Shown piece after piece: positions 1 to 11,306 of a DNA stretch of 64,000 nucleotides. The notes beneath the pieces were generated by a model, which saw only the letters and a program-made list of their open reading frames with translations, made no database searches and was not told where the DNA came from. This DNA is from Strongyloides papillosus (Eukaryota; Nematoda; Chromadorea; Rhabditida; Strongyloididae), in the NCBI GenBank assembly GCA_005656395.1, contig SRSI01000071.1, forward strand, positions 124,001 through 188,000. Reading direction: 5' to 3'. The translations under genes were made by a program, and so were the position numbers. Numbering within the stretch: position 1 is the stretch's first letter; each line of letters begins with the position of its first letter.

Positions 1-1866
1 TGTAAGAAATAGTAATTGTGGTATAAAATTTGTTAAAATATCAATAAAACTTTTTTTATACCAATAATTAAAAAAACTTATAAATACTCCAAAAGTCATT
101 TGAGATACCCCAATTAATATTGATGCTTTCATTTTCATTGAATTTAAAAAATTTAATTTATTCTTTGATAAATTCCAAATAGGATCAACCCCGATAATGT
201 ATGGACCTTGCTAAAAAAATTGCAAAGAAAAAAGATTTAGTATAAATTTAAAATGAAAAATTATTACCGTATTATTGAAAGCATATAAAGGATCTAATGT
301 TAAATCAAATGGTCTGTTTGATGATTCTAAAATCCAACTTGTCAAATTATTCTCTGTATATGGAATTTGCCATGATGATCCAAAGATATTAAAACTTTTT
401 GCAAATGCATCATTATATATAATTCCTGTATATACAGACATTAATCCCATTAAAAATATAATGTAACGACCACCAAAAAATATACTTGAAATCTCATCTA
501 ATTCTTGAACTTTTTCAATAATTTTTTCTTTATAGATCAAAAAAAATCCAAAAAGAGCTAAAATTACTCCATGACCAGCATCGCCAAACATAACAGCAAA
601 TAAGAATGGAAATGTTATAATTGTAAAAATTGATGGATTAATTTCTCCATATGTTGGTATTCCATAAGAATCAACAATTCCTTGAAAACAGTTTGTAAAT
701 TTATTGCTCATTGTCAATGTTGGTGGGATCTCTGTAGAATCTATTACATTTAAAATTGGAAGAACAGTTCCTCTTTTATTAACACACTCTTGAAGAGCAT
801 CTCTTACATCATCAATATAAACATCTGGTATCCATGCTTCGGCAACATAAAAATTTCCACTTGTATCAAATTTAAATGAATTTAGGTAATGGTAAATTGT
901 TTTTTGTAAATGTACCTCTTTCCACCATTCATTTATTTGTTTGGCTGTTGATGTTAGTACGTCTCCTTTTTGTGAGATTGTTGAATTGATAACAGTTACC
1001 AAATCATCCATACGAATTTTGACTTCTAGTTCACTACGGTGGCGATCTCTCGCAGTCTTGGGACATGGATACTGTTTTGCTCCAAAACCATCACATACTC
1101 TATCAACAATATCTTGTAACTTTTTACCTTTAAAAAATATTATAAAAACACATCTTTCGGGTTTTTTTTGTAAGAATGTACATTCTTCAATTTCAATTAA
1201 AGAGGTGCGAACGAATGCTGTCCTTCTACATGCTCTCCATAGTACTCTTTCAAAAGCAAATCTTTTTTGTGCATCAATTACACCAGCAACGAACCACGGA
1301 ATAGAAATATCATTAGATAGATTGGAAGTTTCTCTCTCCAACTCAATATCATGTGCCAGAGAGATCCTTTCATTAGATACAGCACTTTCTAATGTATGTA
1401 TAGCTTCATCATCAACATGATCGATAAAAAATTCGTTAACCTTATCAAGTACCTGTTCAAATTCTTTCATCTCATCAAGTTGATTTTTTAAATTTTCTTC
1501 ATATTTAGTTAATTCAATAACAACTTTTTCTCTCTCCTCAATTTCATAACTAATTGTAATTAAATCTTTTGGTTTTCCAACTTCTGTTATGTTATCTAAA
1601 TAGTGATCAAATCGTAAGACATTTTTTCCCTCCGGAATTTTAGAATCCCATATTTGATTTGCTAAATTTTTTAAGCTCCTCTCCATTGAGATACATCTTT
1701 GTACCTCTCTTATGTATGCTCTTTGAAAAACATTAGATGGTGATTTATGTTCATTAATATGTATAAATTCATGCTGTCCTAATTCCGCTAATACATTAAA
1801 TGCATTATCTTTTTGTATGATTAATTGGTATAATTTCATAGGTTCACTACGAAATGTTGATGACAT
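1..1866 (-). CDS. V-type proton ATPase 116 kDa subunit a (V0 a), 5' part; continues beyond the left edge
   Basis: Subunit a forms the proton half-channels of the membrane V0 sector of the vacuolar H+-ATPase, and its cytosolic N-terminal half links V0 to V1. Exon 1 runs 1866-268; a 57-base intron (267-211) leads to exon 2 from 210 to the window edge, phase 0. The protein opens with the family N-terminus (STFRSEPM, then NVFQRAYIREVQRC), has a long cytosolic arm, and enters the membrane domain with TFPFLFAVMFGDAGHG, a hallmark of the family. Exon 2 continues with GVDPIWNLSKNKLNFLNSMKMK, also family-typical. The ATG at 1864-1866 is chosen because the conserved start follows it. An acceptor at 1907-1906 gives a leader of about 39 bases, which suggests spliced-leader addition. 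Nematodes have several paralogues (unc-32, vha-5, vha-6, vha-7); I cannot say which one this is. The C-terminal part is outside the window. Confidence 0.95.
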
Positions 1867-3902
1867 AATGATATATATATTAGTGATTAATAAACAATAA
1901 TTTTTCTGTAAAAAAATGATGAGTAATTTCTAATATATCAAAAGTAAAATTAAAAAATATTTCAAGATAATATATATATATACAACTTAAAAAGAAAAAG
2001 GAAGTTAAATGATCATATTATAAAACTCAATAATTAACATTAAAATAAGATTATATGATAAATTAAAATGTCTTAATTAAAAATTTCAAGTTATAGTAAA
2101 ATTGCTTTATTTTAAAAATAGAATTAATATAGTATTGCTGGTTTAACAATTAAATGAAACAGATATTTGTCAAATTAAATTATATTTAAAATAAAATTTG
2201 CGCACTTAATTTTAGATATATTATATAGTAATATCAGGTAAAATTTTTCATATAAACATTTATATTTAAAATTAACAAAAATAACATTTAGTTAAAAAAT
2301 TTTTGTACAATGATGAGATACAAAAATGTTAACGATAATAGAATAATATAATTTTATATATAATTATGTTATAGGGAAGAATATTAATCAAAAAACAGCT
2401 TTTTTTACTAATATTTTCTCTTCATTATTACTTTAAGATGAGAAAAGAAAGGTTTTTTGATGGTAATGATTATGTAGTAAATTTATGCGTCATTCATTTA
2501 TAACAATCTGTAATTGTAAAGTTTTGGCATGTGTATGTTCATATATTTTGATGATTTGTATATCTTAAGCACTTACGCTTTTCTTTTCAATACATCAATT
2601 GGATTTTAAATGATTTAAAAGAAGATATTATACATTAAGAGATTGATGATATGTTATAAAAAGTATCATACACATGCATATATCAATTATCACCAAATTT
2701 ATCGTTATATTGTTTGTAATGAAGAAAATGTTGTTTTTTTAACTTCATATTTCTATTCGGAAGGCATATAAAATTTTATCATTTCAAATATAAAGATAAA
2801 TAAAAATAAATTTTTTTAAAACAAAATTGATGTTGTTGCTTTGTGATTACATTATAATTGTAAACAGACCAAAATAATTTATAAAAAGCAATCTTTATAA
2901 TGTGTTTTATATTATGATTTTCGTTAATCAACATCCCATTTTGGAGAGAAAAGTATAGTTTCCATAAATATAACATAAAAATATTAATGCTATTAAGGAA
3001 CCATCCGGCACTTAACAAGACATTTCCGTATTTATTAATAAGAAAAATAAAAATATAATGCATTAAAAATATACATATAATGTATCTTCAAAAACTTTTA
3101 TTTAATACCAAATAAATATTGGGATAAATTAAAGCATCCCGGAAATTATAAATATTTGGGAATGTAGAGTGGCAATAAAGATCGTTATATAAAATTATAA
3201 ATTGTCTCAAAACTTTTTAAAATTTTACAAATGATAGTATTTACAAGTTTGATAAAAGTATTTCTAATAAATTCTTCAATCTTTTATATGATCTTTTTCC
3301 AAATCTTGTAATTAATTTTTGAAATATTAGTGTTATATGAAAAAATTTAAATTTATGATGTTGTTTTTTTCTCATAATCAGTATTGAAAACTTTTTTTTT
3401 TATTAATTGTTTAAAATATTAAAATGAAGTGATTATTACATATTTCTATTTATTCAGTTAACGTTATGTTATTTTAATATTAATAAAAAAATTTCTTTTT
3501 TAAATTTATGTTGATTTTAAGAATTATGCTAAACTACAACAATATTATTCTTTAAACTGCCTATATCTTAATTATTTCATCTTCTAATTTTTATTCAACA
3601 TCTAGATTTAGAAGCATTATTCTTTCAAAGTTCCTAATACTTAATGTCGATTAATTAATAAAAATTTCTAGGTAAACAAACAAATTCTTTTTTTTCTGAT
3701 AGTGTTTCAAACCATTAATAGAATTTTCAAAAAAAAAATAAAAGTTTTCCATAAAATTTATCAATTTACTAGACAATAACATTTTTTATTATTTGGTCAA
3801 TTATATCAATAACTTTTACTCTTTCAAAACAATACCTTTTTGATTTTTTATTAAAAAAATATCATAATTTACCATTCATTTTTTTATAGTAATATTTGAA
3901 AG
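1867..3902. other. Intergenic, divergent promoters of V-ATPase a and guanylyl cyclase
   Basis: Very AT-rich spacer between two divergently transcribed genes. An open frame on the minus strand (3063-2779, 94 codons) is rich in I, F, Y, N and K, as expected by chance here. I see no RNA gene or repeat. Confidence 0.5.
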
Positions 3903-6900
3903 ATGAGGTATCTAGATTACATATATCTTTGTAATATGTTAACATTTTTTCTACTTATTCATTTTTCTATTATTTTATGTCAAGATAATGCCCTATCTAG
4001 AGAGGTTATGACTAATGATTCTACTAAAAAATTCCAAATACCAGTTGGACATTTAAGAAGAAATGACTCAACCGTTATGTATGAGGCAAACGTGTTAAGG
4101 ATGTGTGCAGAAGATTTAAGAACTAAAGGAATTATACCTAAAAATGTATTTTTTAATATTACAACATTAGAATCATGTAATCGTTTTGTTGGTGTTGCTA
4201 ATGCTGCACACCTACATCATATAATTGATGCTGCCGTTTATTTTGGACCTGGTTGTAATGAAGGTATAAACTATTTATATATCATTTATTCTTTCTTTAC
4301 TTTTTATAGAAATGTTAGCAATTGGTAGATTAGTTTCACTTTGGAATATTCCAATTATAGCACATATGTCTGGTGATGATATATTATCAGATAGAGAAAT
4401 CTTTACAACTCTTGGTTCGGTTGCATTAACATCAGCTTCTGAGATGGCTAGAGCAATATTAGAAATTTTAAGACATTACAGTTGGAAACAGATTGGTCTC
4501 GTTAGAACGATAAATGATTATAATAGATTAGCTATGCATTCACTGGAGTCACTTGTTAAAGGAAATGGAATAAAAATTAACAAATATATTGATATTGATC
4601 AATTTATGTCAGCCGATCAAATTCTTCAAAGTGGTCTACTGGAAGAATTGAAAGGGAAATGTAGGATAATTATCGTTGAGTTAGGTATGGATCTTCATAC
4701 AGCAACGAATTTTATGCAAGCAATTAAAAAAGCTGAAATGGATACATATGATTTTGTTTATATTATTCCATGGTTAGCACATGTATGTTTTCTATCACTA
4801 AATATTTTAAATAATTATTATTGTAGTATTCTGAACAACTCCCATGGGAAGCAAATAATGTTGATAAGAAACTTGTGCAAGATGCATTTGAAAATGCAAT
4901 TATTATAACAGCACATGGATATGATAAATCTTTTGTTGATAATTTCAGAAATAGATTTCAACAGGTTGTTGGAGTTGCTACATCATACCATTCAACTATA
5001 GCATATATGTCATTATATGATGCATTATACTTATTTGGGTTAGCTGTTAGAGATGTTTTAATAGAAAATAAAGATATAGAGGCCGTGAAAGACGGTAAAA
5101 AAATATGGAAAAGAATGACTAATAGAAATTTTAATGGACAAACAGGACAAGTATTAATGAATAATGACGCTGTGCGTGTACCAAGTTATGCTGCATATTC
5201 CCTAAAAAATGGCACACTAAAAATTGTAATGGAAATTGAATCGAGACTTTCTGAAGATTCTAATTGTCAAAAGCATTGTTCAGAACATGTTATAAAAGAA
5301 GTTATAACAAATTATTGGCATTCATATGATGGTGTATTACCTAAAGATGTACCTGATTGTGGTTTTGATGGTGCACTTTGTGATCACACAAAACTCCTTG
5401 TCTTCACATCAATTTTAATATTTTTAGTTATTTCCATGCCAACAGTCTATTTTATTTACCGTAGAGAGAAAGAAAAAATTTTATATGATATGACATGGAG
5501 ACTACCAAGAGAGCAGGTAAAACTTTTGGAAAATGGTATAGGAGCTTCTTCTGCAAAATCAGATCCATCATTAGGATACTCTGAAAGAAGTGGATCAGTA
5601 GTTGGTAGTTTAAGTTCTAGAGCTAATACTAAGTTGAGCGCTCAACAAGCTTTATGTAATGGTGTGAAATTGGCATATAAAAAATATAGACAAACAAGAA
5701 ATCTTACTTTCCCTAAAAGAGAATTGATCATATTGAAAGAATTAAAATTAATTGAACATGAAAATTTAAACAAATTTTATGGTATTTGTTTTAATCAACA
5801 AAATGAATTTATTGTTCTATGGCTTCTGTGTCAACGCGGCTCATTAGAGGTAACTTTTGTAATATTTGTATAAAAAATTAATACAATTTATTGTAGGATG
5901 TATTGTTTAATGAAGATCTTAAATTAAGCCATAATTTCTTGGTTTCATTTACAAAAGATGTTGTTAAGGTAATAGTAAAATTAAAATAACATTTATAATT
6001 TAATTTTAGGGTCTTCAATTTCTTCATGGATCTCCCTTACATTACCATGGATGTTTATGTATTCAAAATTGTTTAGTTGACAGTAATTGGACAGTTAGAC
6101 TGACAAATTTTACCTCTGAAATTATTATTAATGATAGACTAAGGAATAATGAATTAAAGTATTGTCCAAGGGATGGTGACGCTGGATTTGATGAAGGCGA
6201 GGATAACGAAGAAAATGATAAAGCTAAGGATAAAGTTCCTCAATTAAGTCCAAGTGCATTAGATCATAATGCATCAGCAAGAAAAAGTAAGTAATAGATG
6301 ACAATATTAGCATAAATTATAACTATCGTTATAGAATACATTCAATTAGCACCAGAGATAATTCGTGAAATTATTACAACAAAATATTTACCAGCAGGTA
6401 CTCAACCTGCTGATATTTACTCTCTTGGAATGGTAATTTATCAAATTCTATTTCGTGTTGAACCATTTTATGAAAAGGAATGGTCACCTTCAAGTAAGTT
6501 TAAAAAAAGATAGTAATTATTATATTTCTCTCACTAGAAATCCTTGAAAAACTTTCATTTCAAAAGGAAAATGAGACGATGTTAAGACCAAGTTTTCCTA
6601 GTAAAAAAGATGGAGAAGATGGTTATAATTTACAATTACTATCATGTATTGAAGCTTGTTGGCTTGAGATACCTGAAATGAGACCAAATATAAAGAAGGT
6701 ACGGTCAATGGTTAATTCAAATCTCAAATCAAAAGGTGGCGGTAGTTTAGTTGACCAGATGATGAAGATGATGGAAGATTATACAACTAATTTGGAAGCT
6801 TTAGTTAAAGATAGAACTGCTATGCTTGAGGAGGCGCAACAACAAGCTGATAGATTATTAAAAAATATGTTGCCACAATCAATTGCAGAAGATTTAAAGG

Positions 6901-7600
6901 TTGGTAGACCAATTACACCCAAATTATATGACTGTGCAACTGTTCTCTTCTCTGATATCAGAGGATTTACAAGAATCTCCTCAACATCAACACCACTAGA
7001 AATTGTCAATTTCCTTAATGATATGTTTTCTGGTTTTGATGCAATTATTGCAAAACATGATGCATACAAAGTTGAAACAATAGGTGACGCTTATATGATT
7101 GTTTCTGGCGTCCCACAAACAAATGGTAATTTTCATGTTCAACATATTTCTGATATTGCTTTGAAAATGAGGTCATTTGTCAGCAACTTTAAATTAGCCC
7201 ATAAACCAAATGAAATAATGATGGTTCGAATTGGTTTTCATAGTGGTAGTGTTGCTGCTGGTGTTGTTGGTATTGCAGCGCCAAGGTATTGCCTATTTGG
7301 TGATACAGTAAATATGGCTTCTAGAATGGAAAGTACTGGAGTCGCAAATAAAATTCAGGTTATTTGGTAATTTAATTACTATTTAAATATTATTTTTTTA
7401 GATTAGTGAAACATCATATAATCTCTTGAATGTCTTTTTTAAACAATTCATTACAAGCCCAAGGGGAAAAGTTGAAGTCAAAGTGAGTTATTTCTTCTTT
7501 CAATTTTTTACCACATTCCAATTAATTATTTTTCTTTTTCTAGGGAAAAGGTGAATGTCAAACTTATTTTCTTGAAGGAAAGGACACACAGAAACGTTAG
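3903..7600 (+). CDS. Receptor-type guanylyl cyclase (gcy family)
   Basis: Single-pass receptor that makes cGMP from GTP; nematode family members act mostly in sensory neurons. Nine exons join in frame to 1107 residues: 3903-4263, 4310-4782, 4827-5849, 5897-5968, 6010-6286, 6335-6493, 6538-7358, 7402-7482 and 7544-7600. In order: signal peptide (about 1-26), extracellular ligand-binding domain, membrane segment about 467-490, kinase homology domain from about 567, coiled-coil linker, and cyclase domain from about 909. The kinase-like domain has [12 protein letters not shown] in place of the catalytic HRD loop and no DFG, so it is a pseudokinase as usual. The cyclase domain keeps FSDIRGFT (metal-binding Asp), ETIGDAYM and [15 protein letters not shown], so it should be active and guanine-specific. 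The last exon, [12 protein letters not shown], is typical of the family. An acceptor just before the leader (TTTTTTTATAG, about 13 bases upstream of the ATG) suggests trans-splicing. The exact gcy orthologue is not assigned. Confidence 0.93.
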
Positions 7601-8390
7601 AAAAAAGCTAAAATTTAAAAAAAAAAACATATGAAATACTCTGCAATAACACTTTTTTAATTTTTTAACAAAATTATTTCTTTACTTGTAAAACATTTTT
7701 TTCCAGAATATCTTTCTAACAATAATTTGATACATTGTAACAGATAATGCTTCTAAAAAGAAGTTTCTAATTGTAAACGTCTTTTATTTTTTAGGAGAAT
7801 AAATTAACCCTAAACTAGATTATTAAACATTTTGAAATGTTTATAAATTAAAATATTTTAATTTCATATAAATACAACTTTATTGTATAAAATGACAACA
7901 AGATAAATTTAAATATATTTTTACCAGAAAAAGTACAATATATTACTGTAGATGATGTATGTTTTTGTCAGAATATAATATATACTCAAGTATTTACCAG
8001 TTAACACAATTATATCTCAAATATATTATTTGTATGTGTGTATTTAGAATACCTTTAATAATTAAATTTCTTTTTCAATTGTTTTTAATACCAAATATGT
8101 ATATCTTTCAATAATAACGAGATCCGGCAAACTTGTTGTAGTTAAAAAGGCCATTTCATGGAAAGTTTTATGCATATCTCATTTGGTGATCTACAAAGAC
8201 AATGAAACAATATATAGACATTCAATTACCTGTAAATTGCGTATTATCACCTTCGCTATAAAGAAACGGAAACAAGTAAATCTTTTATCTCCACTCTCAG
8301 ATAAATATTTCGTTTATTATATTATATTTGAATAATATCTTATAAAATTTAACAAAAGGATCATTTTATATAAATTTTTCTTGATTAATC
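7601..8390. other. Intergenic spacer, 3' of the cyclase and 5' of the reeler gene
   Basis: AT-rich, with no coding signal seen. The last 120 bases carry a paired GATA-type motif listed separately. Confidence 0.5.
8285..8304. promoter_or_regulatory. Inverted pair of GATA-factor motifs upstream of the reeler gene
   Basis: TTATC at 8285-8289 and AGATAA at 8299-8304 face each other about 90 bases upstream of the start codon at 8391. In nematodes paired GATA sites are common in promoters of intestinal secreted proteins driven by ELT-2-type factors. Such short motifs occur often by chance in AT-rich DNA, so this is suggestive only. Confidence 0.25.
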
Positions 8391-9019
8391 ATGGTTAAAT
8401 TTACATTTTTCTTAATTTATATTTTTTCTATATCATTTGTTATTGTAAATGGATTAGTAGAGTCTAAAGGATACAATTGTGAGACAAGACAAAGTTTAAA
8501 ACTCAATAAAAGAATCCATGGATTACCTCAAAAAAATGATCCACCATTTATTTTTCAATTTATTAACTCAAATGGGATACATGTTAAAAATTACGAAGTG
8601 AAACAAAATTATACAAGTAATTTAAAAATTTTTTTTATCATTCTCATTTTTTTATTATTTTTATAGTTAGAATTGTTGGTTTTAGTAGATATAGAGGTTT
8701 CATTATTCAAGCACGAGCTGCTGATATTAAAGGTAACGTGATAGGATCATTAACAGAGGGAGTATTTATGGAAGATAAACTTTGGGATAAATTAGGAATA
8801 CAATATCAATCATGTAGTAAACAATATCCAACAATGGATAGTATAACTCATGTTAATGATAAACAAAAATATATTACAGAAGCTAAATGGTCAACGGAAC
8901 GTGAAATTGGTCCAATTCAATTTATAATGACAATAGCAATAAATGATAAAGTATATTGGGAGAAGTGGACACCATTAAGCGGTTTAATATATCCAAAACA
9001 ATACCCATCACATCATTAG
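8391..9019 (+). CDS. Secreted reeler-domain protein
   Basis: Two exons, 8391-8616 and 8667-9019, with a 50-base intron (GTAATTT...TTATAG) and phase-1 join, give 192 residues. Residues 1-21 are a signal peptide. The rest matches the reeler domain found at the N-terminus of reelin, spondins and ferric-chelate-reductase-like proteins: FSRYRGFIIQARAAD, then GSLTEGVF, a Cys in QSCSKQYPTM, a SITHVND stretch, and a W-containing strand followed by GPIQFIMTIAI. Typical reeler proteins of this size stand alone, are secreted, and have extracellular or immune-related roles. No membrane anchor or second domain follows before the stop. Family assignment is by pattern; the biological role in this animal is unknown. 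Confidence 0.8.
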
Positions 9020-9701
9020 TAATATCAATTCTTGAAAATCATCCAGAAAAGAGCAATTTATTAATATATAATTTTATTACATAATATAAGGAAATATAAT
9101 TTATTTACCTTTTTTTGTACTTAAAAAAGTGTACACCCTTATAAAGTAACGCAAAAATAACTAATTTAAACTTTTTTTTGTGAATGTACAATAACTAAAA
9201 CTACTCTTTAAATTGCAAATATAATATATTACAGTAAAATTTTTAAGACATAAATATAAATGTATTATGTGGTGGAAACACATAAAATGATAGTAAATCA
9301 TAACATTAGAAGGCTTTTTTTGTTGAAATTAATGATGAAAAATATTATATAAATTACGTTATCAATTGTCAATCGTCAAGAACCTTGAATATTAATTAAA
9401 AGCTCAAATTTAAAGTGGAAGTAGTTTTGTTATGTTAATTTTAAGACTGACTATAAAATATTATTAAATCATCTTTAAGATGACGTACTAATTATTTATA
9501 ACATATTATAAATATGCATTTTAAACATTTTTTTATATTTGACAACTAATCTTTATTAAATTATTATAACCTTTTTTTATAATCAAGTATTATTTATATG
9601 TGCAATAATTTTATTACTATCTTAATAAAGAAAACAATTTTTTCAACATTTTTTTACATTCAAATTTTAAAAACTTTTTTTAGTATAAATGAAATTAAGA
9701 T
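9020..9701. other. Intergenic spacer
   Basis: AT-rich, no open frames with coding character on either strand and no RNA gene recognised. Confidence 0.5.
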
Positions 9702-10967
9702 ATGGTGATTGACATGGCTAAATATTTCATATTATTTTTATTTATAATTAAGATTGCGAAGTTGGAAACAGGAAATAATACTAATGAAATTGAATTATTT
9801 AATAATCAATATAATAATTCGCTTATTAATAGTTTATCATCCTCTAATGGAGTTGCAAATAAAAGTTTAATTGAAAATTTTTTACAAACGGAGAGTATTA
9901 AAAATGTGACGTCGTCTGATGTTGTAGAACAAAATAAAGAAATAAAGAATATTGATTATGATAACAATGTTGACAGGTATTCTATTTCAGAAACCACCAA
10001 AAACTTAACTTTAAATAAAAATGTACTTAATGAAACTACCACAACACTACCAATAAGGTAAAAATTTACTCTCTTGATTATCTTATTAATATATTTTTGA
10101 TATCATCTCTCTTCTCATTTTAGAAAAGAGATTGATAATGATATTTCAAAAATTATTTTTAGTCCACGACCATGTTTAAATAATGGAACATTTGTAAATG
10201 GTAAATGTAATTGTATATATCCATATACTGGAACATTATGTCAAGATTTTGCTTGTGTTCATGGTCTATCAACTGGAGTAAGATATAATAAGCATAGTTT
10301 ATTTTTCAGTAAAATGTGTATATGTAACGATGGTTGGGATGGTGAGTTATGTGATATTCCAACAACGGAACAATGTAATGAAAGAGGTAATTATGTAAAT
10401 GGTATTTGTCAATGCCAAGGTTTGTATTTTGGAGAAAATTGTCAATATGTAAGAAGTTGTAATCATGGTAACTTATCACATGGTAGATGTCTTTGTGAAT
10501 CCGGTTGGGAGGGAGATTATTGTGAGTCAATTATATGTAGACATGGACATCCAAATTTAAAAAATAATTCAGAAAGTTGCGTATGTCCACCAAGGTATGC
10601 TGGAATACATTGTGAAAAATGTGCCCAAAAAGGTAAACATGTTACAAAATACCCTGAATGTACAATTGAGATTGAATCTCATGCATCAGAAATTTATAGA
10701 AAAAAGAATGACCACCAAATGCTCCATAGAATTTATGTAATAGGTGGTTCATTACTATTTTTATTTCTTGTAATAGCTATAATTTTTATAAGACATTGGA
10801 TATATATTAAATTAAATCCACCCCAGGAGGATATTGCTGCATTGAGAAGTCAATATTATCATCAACAATTAGAAAAGTTATTGTTAGATAAACAAGCAAA
10901 AGATACAGCCGTAAACCCAGATAAAATGCCATATATAGAAGATAACGACATCCCATTAATAACATAA
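9702..10967 (+). CDS. EGF-repeat single-pass membrane protein
   Basis: Two exons, 9702-10057 and 10124-10967, joined through an AG|A arginine codon, give 399 residues. There is a signal peptide in the first 20 or so residues. An Asn/Ser/Thr-rich stretch with several N-glycosylation sequons follows to about residue 130. Four to five EGF-like modules span about residues 134-285, with repeated CxCxxGWxGxxC-type spacing such as CICNDGWDGELC and CLCESGWEGDYC. A membrane segment lies at about 323-341 (YVIGGSLLFLFLVIAIIFI). The cytosolic tail of about 58 residues contains PQEDIAALRSQYYHQQLEKL, probably a short helix. The modules resemble tenascin/teneurin-type EGF repeats, but no DSL, laminin G or NHL domain is present, so it is neither a Notch ligand nor a teneurin. 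It is probably a cell-surface adhesion or signalling protein; I do not recognise the orthologue. Confidence 0.85.
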
Positions 10968-11306
10968 TTTTATTTTACATTGTAGACAAAAAAAAATGGA
11001 CAAAAAATTGGATTATAATTAAAAAATAACTTTAAATGTAAATAAAAAAATATATTGAGTAAAAACTGATTATAGAAAAATTAACGTTAATAACAATGGA
11101 TAAGTAAAAGATTATTTTTTTTAATATTAATTTTAAATACCTTTCCTCAATTTCACAGAAATTGCGACACGCATAATTTGCGCGTTCGAAAAAAATTTTT
11201 TCCAAAAATATACTTCTTTATTTTTATGCTAAGAAATTCCAATTCATTAAGAATAATTCGTGCATATTGTTGTTCTTTAAAAATAAAAAAAAGTAATATC
11301 TAAATC
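10968..11306. other. Spacer between convergent genes (shared 3' region)
   Basis: Holds the 3' ends of the EGF-repeat gene and of the convergent NOT2 gene. It contains a perfect short palindrome around 11150-11164 (AATTTC-ACA-GAAATT) and a locally GC-richer patch at 11162-11187. No gene seen. Confidence 0.45.

Noticed and set aside
2779..3063. 94-codon minus-strand open frame with hydrophobic stretches
   Set aside because: Composition (I, F, Y, N, K, L) is what AT-rich DNA gives by chance; no family, no signal-peptide boundary and no splice support.
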